Positions 54,982 to 64,000 of a DNA stretch of 64,000 nucleotides are shown here, piece by piece. The notes beneath the pieces were generated by a model. It saw only the letters and a program-made list of their open reading frames with translations, ran no database searches and was not told the DNA's origin. Origin of the DNA: Roseobacter insulae. GTDB taxonomy: Bacteria; Pseudomonadota; Alphaproteobacteria; Rhodobacterales; Rhodobacteraceae. Positions within the stretch are counted from its first letter, which is position 1, and every line of letters begins with the position of its first letter. The stretch spans positions 992,001 through 1,056,000 of the forward strand of contig NZ_JAHXDN010000002.1 of assembly GCF_019375555.1 (NCBI RefSeq), read 5' to 3'. The position numbers and the translations under genes are program-made.

Positions 54982-55962
54982 ATGCTCGCCTACGTGATCC
55001 AGCGCGTTTTTCAATCGGCGATTGTCTTGCTGGTTGTGGGTCTTGTCGCCTTCTCCATGTTCCGGTTCGTGGGGGACCCGGTCGACAACATGCTCGGTCA
55101 GGAGCGCACCCAAGCGGATATCGAAAGGCTGCGCACCCAGCTAGGACTCGATCAGCCGTTTCCGGTGCAGTACTTCAAGTTTCTGACAGGCGCAGCGCAG
55201 GGCAACTTTGGCGTCAGCTACCGGCAGGGGCGCCCTGTCTCCGACATCCTCGTGGAACGAGCGCCTGCAACGCTGGAATTGGCCGCCGTTTCGGGGTTCT
55301 TGGCGATCAGCATCGGCATTGCCCTTGGCGTCTTTACCGCGATCAGGCGCAACGGCTTTGCCGCGCATGCGATTATGTCTGTCTCTCTTATCGGTGTGTC
55401 CCTGCCGACCTTCCTGATCGGGATCCTGTTGATCTATTTGTTTTCGGTGGAGCTGGGGTGGCTGCCCAGTTTCGGACGTGGCGACACGGTGAAGATAGGC
55501 GGGTGGTCTACTGGCTTTCTGACGGAATCGGGTCTCAAGGCGCTGATCCTGCCATCCATCACCCTTGGCCTGTACCAGATGACGTTGATCATGCGGCTGG
55601 TGAGATCGGAAATGCTGGAAGTTCTCCGGCAAGACTATATCCGATTTGCACGCGCCCGGGGTCTGCGCGAACGCGCGGTGAACTTCCGGCATGCGCTGAA
55701 AAACACGCTGGTCCCGGTCATCACGGTCACCGGGTTGCAGTTGGGCTCCATCATCGCGTTTGCCATCATCACCGAAACCGTTTTTCAATGGCCCGGCGTT
55801 GGATTGCTTTTCATCAACGCCATCCAATTCGTCGATATCCCGGTTATGGCCGCCTACCTGATGCTGATTTCGGTGATGTTTGTTGGCATCAACCTGATCG
55901 TTGATCTGCTTTACTTTGCAATCGATCCGCGTCTGCGCGTCGATAGAACGGCGGCACACTAA
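54982..55962 (+). CDS. Peptide-type ABC transporter permease (DppB-like)
   Basis: 326-residue inner-membrane protein starting MLAYVIQRVFQSAIVLLVVG, with the coupling loop (YIRFARARGLRERAVNFRHALKNTLVPVIT). AGGAAGGA lies upstream of the ATG. Its stop overlaps the next start (TAATG). Confidence 0.94.
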   Translation: MLAYVIQRVFQSAIVLLVVGLVAFSMFRFVGDPVDNMLGQERTQADIERLRTQLGLDQPFPVQYFKFLTGAAQGNFGVSYRQGRPVSDILVERAPATLELAAVSGFLAISIGIALGVFTAIRRNGFAAHAIMSVSLIGVSLPTFLIGILLIYLFSVELGWLPSFGRGDTVKIGGWSTGFLTESGLKALILPSITLGLYQMTLIMRLVRSEMLEVLRQDYIRFARARGLRERAVNFRHALKNTLVPVITVTGLQLGSIIAFAIITETVFQWPGVGLLFINAIQFVDIPVMAAYLMLISVMFVGINLIVDLLYFAIDPRLRVDRTAAH

Positions 55963-56912
55963 TGGCTGAAACCTCTTTGAATACTCCCACCTCGGAACGG
56001 TCACGCCTGCGCGTGTCACTTGACAGTGATTTCGCCTATCAGTTCCGCAAATCGCCCGTTGCCATCGTCTCCGCGGTCACTGTGCTGATCATGGTCCTTT
56101 GCGCCGTATTTGCCCCTCTGATCGCGCCCTATAATCCGTTTGATCCAGCATCTCTGAACCTGATGAACGGGTTTTCCAAGCCAATGGAGCCGAACGCCTT
56201 TACCGGTGATACCTTCTGGCTGGGCACAGACGATCAAGGGCGCGACGTCTTTTCCACCATTCTTTACGGCATGCGCATTTCTCTGTTTGTCGGCGCAGCG
56301 GCAGTGCTTTTTGCGATGGTTCTTGGCATTTCGCTGGGGTTGATCGCCGGGTATGTGGGCGGTTGGGTCGAGACGATCATCATGCGTGTCGCCGATGTTC
56401 AACTGACCTTTCCGGCGATCCTCGTCGCGATGCTGATCTTCGGCGTTGCCAAGGGGATAACCCCTGTCGAATACCGAGACCAGATGGCGATCTGGGTGCT
56501 GATCATTGCCATTGGCCTCAGTGACTGGGTTCAGTTCGCGCGTGTCGTCCGCGGCGCGACGCTGGTAGAAAAGAACAAGGAATACGTGCAGGCCGCCCGC
56601 CTTATCGGGCGCGGGCCGGGGGCAATCATGATCAAGCATATCCTGCCAAACGTGCTGTCGCCGGTCCTGGTGATTGCAACGATCTCTCTGGCTCTCGCCA
56701 TCATCGCGGAGGCCACGCTCAGCTTTCTCGGCGTTGGAGCGCCACCCACGCAGCCATCGCTTGGTACCCTGATCCGCATCGGGCAAGGGTTCCTCTTCTC
56801 GGGCGAGTGGTGGATTTTACTGTTTCCAGCGGTGACCCTTTTGGCGCTGGCGCTCTCTGTCAATCTGCTGGGTGACTGGCTGCGCGATGCGCTAAATCCA
56901 AGGCTGCGGTAA
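55962..56912 (+). CDS. Peptide-type ABC transporter permease (DppC-like)
   Basis: 316 residues. It has the cytoplasmic N-terminus typical of DppC, GTDDQGRDVFSTILYGMRISL, and the coupling loop (EYVQAARLIGRGPGAIMIKHILPN). It shares one base with each neighbouring gene (TAATG at both ends). Confidence 0.94.
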   Translation: MAETSLNTPTSERSRLRVSLDSDFAYQFRKSPVAIVSAVTVLIMVLCAVFAPLIAPYNPFDPASLNLMNGFSKPMEPNAFTGDTFWLGTDDQGRDVFSTILYGMRISLFVGAAAVLFAMVLGISLGLIAGYVGGWVETIIMRVADVQLTFPAILVAMLIFGVAKGITPVEYRDQMAIWVLIIAIGLSDWVQFARVVRGATLVEKNKEYVQAARLIGRGPGAIMIKHILPNVLSPVLVIATISLALAIIAEATLSFLGVGAPPTQPSLGTLIRIGQGFLFSGEWWILLFPAVTLLALALSVNLLGDWLRDALNPRLR

Positions 56913-57892
56913 TGAACGAACCAATTCTGTCGATCCGCGATCTGACGGTCGAGATCCCCACCCGTCACGGTATTCTGTCGCCTGTCAAAGGTGTCAGCTA
57001 TGATATCGGGCGCGGTGAAATACTGGGGGTTGTTGGCGAATCCGGGGCGGGCAAATCGATGGCGGGCAATGCGGTGATCGGATTGCTCAGCCCTCCGGCC
57101 CATATCGCGGAGGGCGAAATCTGGGTGGGCGGAACACGGGTCGATCATCTTGCGGGCGAACAGATGCGCCGCCTGCGGGGCAAGGAAATCGGCATGGTGT
57201 TTCAGGACCCGCTCACGTCGCTGAACCCACTGCTGCGGATCGGTGATCAGTTGACTGAAACAATGCTGGCACATCTCGATATTTCACGCAGCGAGGCCGA
57301 GGCCCGCGCCGTTGCCGCGCTGGAGGAAGTTGGCATCCCCGGTGCTGCGGAACGTGTCGGCAGCTACCCGCATGAGTTTTCCGGCGGCATGCGGCAACGT
57401 GTTGTCATTGCCCTTGCCCTATGTGCCGAGCCCTCTCTGATCATCGCGGATGAACCGACCACGGCGCTGGATGTATCCGTACAGGCCCAGATCATTTCCC
57501 TGCTCAAGAAGCTCTGCCGCGAGCGGGGCACGGCGGTCATGCTGATCACTCACGACATGGGCGTGATTGCCGAAGCCGCGGACCGCGTTGCGGTGATGTA
57601 TGCAGGCCAGCTGGCGGAACTGGGCTCGGTGCGCGAGGTGCTGACACGGCCGCGCCATCCCTACACGGACGGGTTGATGGGTTCGACCCCTTTGGCATCC
57701 CGCGGCAAGGACCGTCTGCATCAGATCCCCGGTGCCATGCCCCGGCTCGACGCTCTGCCGCCCGGATGTGCATTTCATCCCCGGTGCCCCCACGCGCAGG
57801 ACCGATGTGCGGAAAATCCGGGTCCGCGCATTGAAGACGGGGCAGGCGGTGTTGCCTGCTGGTTCCCCATGACACGGGAGGCCGTGGCCTGA
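56912..57892 (+). CDS. Peptide-type ABC transporter ATPase (DppD-like)
   Basis: 326 residues: Walker A GESGAGKS, signature FSGGMRQRV, Walker B LIIADEPTTALD, and the C-terminal oligopeptide-transporter domain with a cysteine motif (GCAFHPRCPHAQDRC) seen in DppD/OppD. One-base overlap with the next gene (TGATG). Confidence 0.95.
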   Translation: MNEPILSIRDLTVEIPTRHGILSPVKGVSYDIGRGEILGVVGESGAGKSMAGNAVIGLLSPPAHIAEGEIWVGGTRVDHLAGEQMRRLRGKEIGMVFQDPLTSLNPLLRIGDQLTETMLAHLDISRSEAEARAVAALEEVGIPGAAERVGSYPHEFSGGMRQRVVIALALCAEPSLIIADEPTTALDVSVQAQIISLLKKLCRERGTAVMLITHDMGVIAEAADRVAVMYAGQLAELGSVREVLTRPRHPYTDGLMGSTPLASRGKDRLHQIPGAMPRLDALPPGCAFHPRCPHAQDRCAENPGPRIEDGAGGVACWFPMTREAVA

Positions 57893-58854
57893 TGACGCTT
57901 GTGGCTGTGCGAAATCTGACCCGCATCTTTGATGTGTCGAAACCCTGGCTGAACCGCGTGGTCGAGCGCCGCAAGAAAGCCTTTCTCACGGCGGTTTCCG
58001 ACGTCAGTTTCGATGTCGCGGAACGGAGCGTTTACGCCTTGGTGGGCGAGAGCGGTTCGGGTAAATCGACAATTGGTAAGATGCTGGTGGGGTTGCTGCC
58101 CCCCTCGGAAGGGGCTGTGAAGATCCGCGGTACGGACCTCGCCCGCGAGACCGACGCCGCAAAGGTCGATGCCGTTCGGCGCGATATTCAGATGATCTTT
58201 CAGGACCCCTTCGCCTCGCTCAATCCCCGCTGGCGCGTGCGGGACATCATTGTCGAACCGGTCGCCTCGCGCGGCGGTGAAACAGAGGGCATGGCCGAGC
58301 GTCTGCTCGAACAGGTCGGCCTGTCGGCGCGGGATGCGGGCAAGTTCCCGCATGAGTTTTCCGGCGGTCAGCGGCAACGGATTTGTATCGCCCGGGCGCT
58401 GGCCTCGGAACCCAAGCTGATTGTTTGTGACGAGCCCACCTCTGCACTGGATGTCTCCGTCCAGGCGCAGGTGCTCAATCTGATGAGCGATCTGAAGGAT
58501 GAATTCGGACTGACCTACCTCTTTATCAGCCATGATCTGACCGTCGTGCAGCATATGGCAGACCGGATCGGCGTGCTGTACCTGGGGCGCCTCGTGGAGG
58601 AGGCCGGCCCCGACGCATTGTTCGATGATCCCAAGCATCCCTATACACAGATGCTGCTGTCCGCCGCACCGCAACTGGACAACTTCGGCCGCGACGTGCC
58701 GCCGCCCACGGGTGAAATCCCGGATCCGATCAATCCGCCAACCGGGTGTGCGTTTCATCCACGCTGTTCGATCGCACAGCCGGTATGCAGCCGGGAACGG
58801 CCCGAAATGCGTGATCTGCGCGGCGCGCGCGTGGCTTGTCATCTGGCAGAATGA
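57892..58854 (+). CDS. Peptide-type ABC transporter ATPase (DppF-like)
   Basis: 320 residues: Walker A GESGSGKST, signature FSGGQRQRI, Walker B LIVCDEPTSALD, and the same C-terminal cysteine-containing domain (GCAFHPRCSIAQPVC). Partner of the preceding ATPase. Its stop overlaps the ATG of the CoA-transferase gene (ATGA), joining transporter and enzymes in one operon. Confidence 0.95.
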   Translation: MTLVAVRNLTRIFDVSKPWLNRVVERRKKAFLTAVSDVSFDVAERSVYALVGESGSGKSTIGKMLVGLLPPSEGAVKIRGTDLARETDAAKVDAVRRDIQMIFQDPFASLNPRWRVRDIIVEPVASRGGETEGMAERLLEQVGLSARDAGKFPHEFSGGQRQRICIARALASEPKLIVCDEPTSALDVSVQAQVLNLMSDLKDEFGLTYLFISHDLTVVQHMADRIGVLYLGRLVEEAGPDALFDDPKHPYTQMLLSAAPQLDNFGRDVPPPTGEIPDPINPPTGCAFHPRCSIAQPVCSRERPEMRDLRGARVACHLAE

Positions 58855-59969
58855 CCGGGCCTCTGGCGTCTCTCAAAGTCGTTGAGTTCGCCGGTCTCGG
58901 CCCGGCGCCGCTTGCAGGCCAGATGCTGGCCGATCTGGGCGCAGAGGTAATCTCGGTTGATCGCGCCTCGGGACCTGCGGATCCAACCGATATCAACCGG
59001 CGCGGCAAGCGCAGCATCGCACTCAACCTCAAGTCACAGGGCGGGCTGGCCATCGCAAAAGCCCTGATTGACCGGGTCGACGTTTTGATCGAAGGCTTCC
59101 GGCCGGGTGTGATGGAGCGGTTCGGGCTCGGCCCTGATGATTGTCCTGACAGGCTTGTCTACGCGCGCATGACCGGCTGGGGGCAAACAGGACCCTGGTC
59201 GCAAACGGCGGGCCACGACATCAACTACCTGGCGATGACCGGCGCATTGCAGGCGATGGGATCGCCAGATCGCCCGCCGCCCGTGCCGCTCAACCTGATT
59301 GCGGATTATGGCGGTGGCACGATGTTCCTGCTGTTGGGTCTGTTATCGGCTCTCATTGAGCGGGGTGTGTCGGGCAAGGGTCAGGTCGTGGACACTGCCA
59401 TGGTGGATGGCGTGCCCGCCATGATGGGGATGATACACGGGATGCAGGCGCAGGGGAAATGGCGAACGGAGCGAGAGGCGAACTGGCTGGATGGCGGCGC
59501 GCCGTTCTACCGCTGTTACGAATGTGCGGACGGCAAATTCATCTCCGTCGGGGCGCTCGAACCTCGGTTTTTTGCCGAGCTGGTCGCAAAGGCAGATTTG
59601 CCTTTCGCGGATCTGAGCGCACAGAACGACATATCGCTCTGGCCGGAAACGCGAGCTGAATGGGCCACCGTCTTCATGTCCAAAACGCGCGATGAATGGG
59701 CCGCGCTGTTTGACGGATCGGACGCCGGTGTCGCACCGGTCCTGGATTTCAGCGAGGCACCACAGCATCGTCAAAACAAGGACAGGGGGGTGTTCTTTGA
59801 CAACGAAAATGTCACACAGGCCAACCCGGCGCCGCGCTTCAGCCGCAGCCATGTGCCGCAACCCAAGCCCCCGACAGTGATCGGCGGCGACGGCGATGCC
59901 CTTCTGCAAAACCTTGGGTACAGCGCCGCGCAGATTGCCGAGCTGCGCCGGAAAGGAGAGGTCACATGA
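58851..59969 (+). CDS. CaiB/BaiF family CoA-transferase or alpha-methylacyl-CoA racemase-like protein
   Basis: 372 residues of the class-III CoA-transferase fold: LKVVEFAGLGPAPLAGQMLADLGAEVISVD and INRRGKRSIALNLKS at the N-terminus, YARMTGWGQTGPWSQTAGHDINYLAMTGAL in the middle with the catalytic Asp/His region as in AMACR. The GHDINYL pattern favours the racemase branch over CoA transfer. It overlaps both neighbours by four bases. Confidence 0.88.
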   Translation: MTGPLASLKVVEFAGLGPAPLAGQMLADLGAEVISVDRASGPADPTDINRRGKRSIALNLKSQGGLAIAKALIDRVDVLIEGFRPGVMERFGLGPDDCPDRLVYARMTGWGQTGPWSQTAGHDINYLAMTGALQAMGSPDRPPPVPLNLIADYGGGTMFLLLGLLSALIERGVSGKGQVVDTAMVDGVPAMMGMIHGMQAQGKWRTEREANWLDGGAPFYRCYECADGKFISVGALEPRFFAELVAKADLPFADLSAQNDISLWPETRAEWATVFMSKTRDEWAALFDGSDAGVAPVLDFSEAPQHRQNKDRGVFFDNENVTQANPAPRFSRSHVPQPKPPTVIGGDGDALLQNLGYSAAQIAELRRKGEVT

Positions 59970-61219
59970 CTGTGCTGATCGCCGGGGCTGGCATCGCGGG
60001 GCTGACCTTGGGTCTCACATTGCACCAGATCGGTGTGCCCTTTCGGATTTATGAATCGGTCCGCAGCCTGAAACCGCTTGGCGTAGGGATCAACCTGCAG
60101 CCCAATGCCGTGCGGGAGCTGTTTGACCTGGGATTGGAGCAAAACCTGCGCGAGATCGGCGTCTCCACTCAAAGCCTGGGGTTCTACACCAAAACCGGTA
60201 AGGAAATCTGGACGGAACCCAGGGGAACCGCCGCCGACTACGCATGGCCGCAGGTCTCAATTCATCGTGGGCAGTTGCAGATGCTGTTGTTTGATACTCT
60301 GATCGCGCGCGCAGGGGCGCAGAGTGTCGTTCCAGCGCACCGCGCCACAGGCTTTGCAACGCATGATGACACTGCGGAACTGGCTCTGGAAACTCCCGAC
60401 GGCCCGACTGTGGCCACAGGCGCGTTGGTCATTGCCGCCGATGGCATCCATTCCGCCTTGAGGGCTCGGATGTATCCTGACGAAGGTGCCCCTATCTGGG
60501 GTGGTGCGATCCTGTGGCGCGGTACCACGCAAGCCGCGCCGTTTCTGGGTGGTGCAGACATGGTGCTGGCCGGGCATGACAGGCAGCGGATGGTTGTCTA
60601 TCCCATCACGCCCGTCGATTCCACAACCGGACAGACCACGCTGAACTGGATCGCCGAGCGTCGTGTTGACCCTGCCCAGGGATGGCGGCGCGAAGACTGG
60701 AACCGCGCGGCGGATCTGGCGGATTTCCTGCCCGCCTTCGAAAGCTGGCGGTTTGACTGGCTGGATGTGCCGGCGCTGATCCGCGGCGCCGAGGCGGTTT
60801 TTGAATACCCCATGGTCGACCGCGACCCAATCCCGCAATGGACGTTCGGTCGCGCGACGCTCATCGGGGACGCAGCGCATCCAACCTACCCCGTCGGGTC
60901 AAACGGCGCCAGCCAGGCGATCGTGGATGCCCGAACTCTGGGCGCAAGCCTGCTGGAGCATGGCCCGTCGCCTGACGCCTTGCAGCATTACGAAAACATC
61001 CTGCGGCCGCCAACGACGCAGGTCACCCTCACCAACCGGGGAAGCGGGCCGGACGCGATTTTGCAGATGGTGGAGGATCGCAGCGGCGGTACGTTCGAGA
61101 CCATCGAAGAGGTCATTCCGCGCGCCGAACTGGCGGCGCATTCAGCAAGGTACAAATCCATTGCCGGGTTCGATATTGATGCTCTGAATGCACAGCCGCC
61201 ACTGATCGGTCCCGTCTAG
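59966..61219 (+). CDS. FAD-dependent monooxygenase (PhzS/salicylate hydroxylase-like)
   Basis: 417 residues of the group-A flavoprotein hydroxylases. It has GAGIAGLTLGLTLHQIG (residues 7-23), the DG motif VIAADGIHSALRARMYP, and GDAAHPTYPVGSNGASQAI for the flavin ribityl. It presumably hydroxylates a small organic, perhaps aromatic, compound using NAD(P)H and oxygen. Translationally coupled to the CoA-transferase-like gene. Confidence 0.9.
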   Translation: MTVLIAGAGIAGLTLGLTLHQIGVPFRIYESVRSLKPLGVGINLQPNAVRELFDLGLEQNLREIGVSTQSLGFYTKTGKEIWTEPRGTAADYAWPQVSIHRGQLQMLLFDTLIARAGAQSVVPAHRATGFATHDDTAELALETPDGPTVATGALVIAADGIHSALRARMYPDEGAPIWGGAILWRGTTQAAPFLGGADMVLAGHDRQRMVVYPITPVDSTTGQTTLNWIAERRVDPAQGWRREDWNRAADLADFLPAFESWRFDWLDVPALIRGAEAVFEYPMVDRDPIPQWTFGRATLIGDAAHPTYPVGSNGASQAIVDARTLGASLLEHGPSPDALQHYENILRPPTTQVTLTNRGSGPDAILQMVEDRSGGTFETIEEVIPRAELAAHSARYKSIAGFDIDALNAQPPLIGPV

Positions 61220-61265
61220 CCGGACTGGCAAACGCTTGTTACCATTCGGATCAGGAAGGGATCAT

Positions 61266-61988
61266 ATGTCGAAAATCGCTGTTGTGACCGGTGCCGCGGG
61301 GGGCATGGGGCGCGCCATCGTCGCGCAGTTGCTGAAAGACGGGTTTCACGTGATGGGTCTTGATGTGGATACCGCAGGTTTGTCAGACATGGCGACCCCC
61401 GGTTTCGACGGGATATCCGTTGACCTGACAGACCCGACCGCAATTGCAACGGCCTTCGATGACATCAGGGAAGGCCACGGCGGCGTGGACGCCCTTGTAA
61501 ACAACGCCGGCACCTGCCTGATGTCAGAGTTTCCGGATATTCCGGCAGATGAATTCGAGCGTCAGATGGCGCTGAATTTCTCAAGCGCGTTCCATTGCTG
61601 CCAACAGGCCGTGAAAGCAATGATGGGGCGGGACGGCGTGCGAAAGATCGTGAACATCTCCTCGAACGGGGCTTACAATTTCGATGTCTTCGATCCGCCG
61701 CACTATCGGGCGTCAAAGGCCGCGATGGACACCTTGACCAAGGATCTTGCGCGCCGCTTCGCAAGCGACAGGATCGCGGTGAACTCTCTTGCGCCGGCAA
61801 TGACCGAAACGCCGCTTTTCAAGGTCGTGACCAAAGAAGTTCTTGCCCGGGCGATTGCGCAAATGCCGCACGGGCGCGCAATGCAACCATCAGAAGTTGC
61901 GGCTTGGGTCGGATTTCTGATCTCACCGGCAGGTGACATCTGCAGCGGCAATGTGATCATCCTCAACCAGGGAAGGGACGTGCGCTAA
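61266..61988 (+). CDS. Short-chain dehydrogenase/reductase
   Basis: 240 residues from the ATG at 61266 (AGGAAGGG upstream). It has TGAAGGMGRAIV, NNAG, NISSNGAYN and YRASKAAMD (catalytic Tyr, Lys). An Asp after the second strand (GLDVDTAG) suggests NAD(H). Last gene of the rightward operon; its end overlaps the convergent hydrolase gene by four bases. Confidence 0.9.
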   Translation: MSKIAVVTGAAGGMGRAIVAQLLKDGFHVMGLDVDTAGLSDMATPGFDGISVDLTDPTAIATAFDDIREGHGGVDALVNNAGTCLMSEFPDIPADEFERQMALNFSSAFHCCQQAVKAMMGRDGVRKIVNISSNGAYNFDVFDPPHYRASKAAMDTLTKDLARRFASDRIAVNSLAPAMTETPLFKVVTKEVLARAIAQMPHGRAMQPSEVAAWVGFLISPAGDICSGNVIILNQGRDVR

Positions 61989-62737
61989 TCATACCATTCG
62001 GGCGCCTTGCGCAGCGTTGGCCATTGCGCGGGGCAGTGGCCAAAGATCACTTTGGCCTGCCGGTCCGCCGCCATCTGCATCAACCGCGCGCCATGTGCTA
62101 TTGCCAGCTCTTCATCCCATGATCCGGCAAATGCTTCCTCTATTTCATCGGCGCGGCTGATGGCATCCGACGTCAGCAAGACCGGCCCGGTAACCGGCAG
62201 CTCCAGCATGAACGCCAACTGGCCGGGCGCGTGGCCGGGCACGAAAAGCACGTCGAAACCGGGACCCAGTGTCACGTCTCCGGTCACTTCGATATAGTCG
62301 CGGTCCGGCCATTCCATTGCCTGCTTACCGGCCCAGTAGAGTGGCCGGGGCAGGGCGCGTTCCGCCGCCGCAATCACAATGGGCACACCGGGAAACCCAT
62401 CCATGAACCCCACGTGATCGATATGTGTGTGGCTCTGGATCATCAAATCGACGTTCGCCGGGGATATCCCCAGAAGCGCCAATTGTGCCGGGGCCAGATT
62501 GCGATACGTGATCGACAGAACGCGGCCAAAGCTGCCCAGATCATCCTCGGCTGTCGCCGCGTTGGCATCCTCGGCGTATTTCTCTGGAAACCCTGTGTCG
62601 ATCAACACTGTCTCTCCCGCGTCGGTCTGGATGAGGAACCCACAGATGCCAATGATCCGGTTGTTCGCATGCACCTGAAACAAGCCGTAGTCGAGAATGG
62701 CCATGCGCAGCGGGCGACCTTTTAGAAGGGGTTGCAT
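61985..62737 (-). CDS. Metallo-beta-lactamase-fold hydrolase (lactonase-like)
   Basis: 250 residues with the dinuclear-zinc motif HTHIDH (H103, H105, D107, H108), LIDTGF before it, FVPGHAPGQLAF and FGHCPAQW supplying further ligands. The pattern is that of N-acyl-homoserine lactonase-like enzymes, but a quorum-quenching role cannot be claimed from sequence alone. It is divergent from the aminotransferase gene, whose start is 42 bases away. Confidence 0.87.
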   Translation of the reverse strand: MQPLLKGRPLRMAILDYGLFQVHANNRIIGICGFLIQTDAGETVLIDTGFPEKYAEDANAATAEDDLGSFGRVLSITYRNLAPAQLALLGISPANVDLMIQSHTHIDHVGFMDGFPGVPIVIAAAERALPRPLYWAGKQAMEWPDRDYIEVTGDVTLGPGFDVLFVPGHAPGQLAFMLELPVTGPVLLTSDAISRADEIEEAFAGSWDEELAIAHGARLMQMAADRQAKVIFGHCPAQWPTLRKAPEWYD

Positions 62738-62779
62738 AACCTGCCGGTGACCTCTCTTGTTGCGGGTGAACTAGACGGG

Positions 62780-63922
62780 ATGCCACCTGTGAAAGTCAAG
62801 ATACACACCTTGTTCCAATACCTTCTGGAAACAACGGATTCAGAGCCCGAAGCAATCGTCGGGTTTTCCCTGTCGGCGTCGCCAACCCTGGGTGACTTTC
62901 TGGAGGAGCTTGACCCCTCGCTTCCGCTGGACTGGAACAATCGCGATTTTCAGGGCCTGCCGGACCTGCGGGACCACGTGCTGTTGCAGGCAGGTCTGCA
63001 GGGTGTCTGCAAACGGCAGGACGTCCTGATCACGGCGGGCGCTGCTGAAGCGAATTACCTCGCGATCATGCAGCTGCTGCAGCCCGGCGACGAGATCGTG
63101 ATCGAAACGCCGGGATGGCCTCAGGCAGAGGTGCTTGCCCGCGCGATAGGGGCAACGGTTGTCAAGGTTGCGCGTTGTGAAAGGGATGGCTGGCAGTTAC
63201 CCCTCGACGCGCTCCGGGACGCGGTGACCCCGAAGACGCGCATTATCTTTCTGAGCAACCCGAACAACCCGACCGGGCAGGTTCTGGGGCGGGCGGAATT
63301 GCAGGATGTTGTGCAAATTGCTGATCGCATCGGCGCATGGCTGATTGTCGATGAAGTCTATGCCGGGTTGGAATGGCATGGCCCCAGAGCCCCATCGGTT
63401 GCCGGGCTGTACGCGCGGGGGATCACAACCGGCTCCGTCTCCAAGGCGCTGGGATTACAGGGGTTGCGGACCGGCTGGCTGATCTGCCCCGACCCTGATC
63501 TGGTCATGGACGCAGTGGTGCTGCGAGAGAATTCGTCTGAAATCATGAACATCATGGGCGAAGTCATTGCCGAAATCGCCCTGCGACCGGATCGTTTGGG
63601 CCCGGCGATAAACACGGCTCGTATGGCAGGGGCCAGCAATCTTGCGCGGATGACCGACTGGCTTGAGGATCAGCCGCATTTGACCTGGGTTCCGCCGCAA
63701 GCGGGCCTGATCGGCCTTGGCCGTCTGCCCGACAGGATAAACAGCGACGATTTTGCCCGCCGGTTGTTACAACCTCCCTATTCGACATTTCTGTTGCCGG
63801 GCAGTGCCTATGATCAGCCCAACCACATCCGGCTTGGGGTCGGTGGTGGCGCCGACGTGAACCTGGAGAAGGGTCTTTCACGCGTGGCGCAAGCGCTCAC
63901 CGACTGGCAACATGAAATCTAG
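62780..63922 (+). CDS. Class I/II PLP-dependent aminotransferase
   Basis: 380 residues from the ATG at 62780 (no strong ribosome site; a TTG at 62732 would overlap the hydrolase start). It shows FLSNPNNPTGQVL, VDEVYAGLEWHG and the Schiff-base lysine K222 in GSVSKALGLQGLRTGW. The amino donor is not predictable. Confidence 0.9.
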   Translation: MPPVKVKIHTLFQYLLETTDSEPEAIVGFSLSASPTLGDFLEELDPSLPLDWNNRDFQGLPDLRDHVLLQAGLQGVCKRQDVLITAGAAEANYLAIMQLLQPGDEIVIETPGWPQAEVLARAIGATVVKVARCERDGWQLPLDALRDAVTPKTRIIFLSNPNNPTGQVLGRAELQDVVQIADRIGAWLIVDEVYAGLEWHGPRAPSVAGLYARGITTGSVSKALGLQGLRTGWLICPDPDLVMDAVVLRENSSEIMNIMGEVIAEIALRPDRLGPAINTARMAGASNLARMTDWLEDQPHLTWVPPQAGLIGLGRLPDRINSDDFARRLLQPPYSTFLLPGSAYDQPNHIRLGVGGGADVNLEKGLSRVAQALTDWQHEI

Positions 63923-64000
63923 CGCAATCCATTGATCGCAATGTATTGCGCAAGGTCGAGAATGATTTGCCCGCGCGCGGCAGCAATTGCCTGCGGGCCA
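63919..64000 (-). CDS. C-terminal end of an unidentified gene, cut by window edge
   Basis: The last 82 bases read on the minus strand as GPQAIAAARGQIILDLAQYI followed by AINGLR and a TAG stop that overlaps the aminotransferase stop. The sequence looks coding (helical), but too little is present to name a family. Confidence 0.55.
   Translation of the reverse strand, partial: GPQAIAAARGQIILDLAQYIAINGLR

Noticed and set aside
61985-62737. Quorum-quenching AHL lactonase
   Set aside because: The HxHxDH motif is shared by many metallo-beta-lactamase-fold hydrolases; no luxI/luxR gene nearby, so only a general call is made.

Overview
The window is a chromosomal segment of an aerobic anoxygenic phototrophic alphaproteobacterium, most likely a member of the Roseobacter group (Rhodobacterales). 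This rests on the gene order crtA / crtIB-tspO / crtCD / crtEF-bchCXYZ-pufQBALMC-dxs, on spheroidene-type carotenoid genes, on a tetraheme pufC following pufM where Rhodobacter has pufX, on CrtJ/PpsR-type TGT-N12-ACA operators, and on high GC with dense ATGA/GTGA overlaps.

Region 1 (1-20467) is a photosynthesis gene cluster. bchI (cut by the window edge) and crtA run leftward. crtI-crtB-tspO run rightward. crtD-crtC run leftward. crtE-crtF-bchC-bchX-(57-codon small gene)-bchY-bchZ-pufQ-pufB-pufA-pufL-pufM-pufC form a rightward superoperon, and dxs follows. Seven TGT-N12-ACA sites sit in three promoter regions (crtA/crtI, crtD/crtE, upstream of bchC). A run of hairpins follows pufC. The small gene between bchX and bchY has a strong ribosome binding site and overlaps both neighbours.

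Region 2 (20487-34344) is accessory metabolism. A leftward operon encodes a peptide-type ABC importer (two permeases and one fused double ATPase), a GNAT, an SDR, a cupin and a DmpA-like N-terminal-nucleophile peptidase. A histone-deacetylase-like hydrolase, a 69-codon gene and a matching solute-binding protein lie beside it. panB-panC (pantothenate), an M20 deacylase and a class-V aminotransferase-like protein follow.

Region 3 (34371-40680) is a general stress response island: phyR, nepR, ecfG and a HisKA_2-type kinase. At least four promoters in the region match the sigma-EcfG pattern GGAAC-N16/17-nGTT. They lie before a formate/nitrite-transporter-like protein, a PLDc_N/YihY pair, dps and a 36-codon membrane peptide. 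A palindromic divergent promoter lies between phyR and nepR.

Region 4 (40737-44579) holds a PuuR-like XRE-cupin regulator, a GabT-type aminotransferase with a basic N-terminal tail, and an FMN-binding glutamate-synthase-family membrane protein.

Region 5 (44873-63922) is the most intriguing. A carbon-nitrogen hydrolase, a very large Orn/Lys/Arg-type PLP decarboxylase, an ATP-grasp ligase and a C45 (penicillin acyltransferase-like) enzyme are encoded head to tail. They are followed by two tandem paralogous solute-binding proteins, a complete peptide-type ABC transporter, a CaiB-type CoA-transferase, an FAD monooxygenase and an SDR. A convergent metallo-beta-lactamase-fold hydrolase and a class-I aminotransferase close the window. 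The set looks like one pathway that makes or breaks an amide of a decarboxylated amino acid, coupled to uptake; the substrate cannot be read from sequence. I saw no tRNA, rRNA, CRISPR array, insertion sequence or prophage gene.
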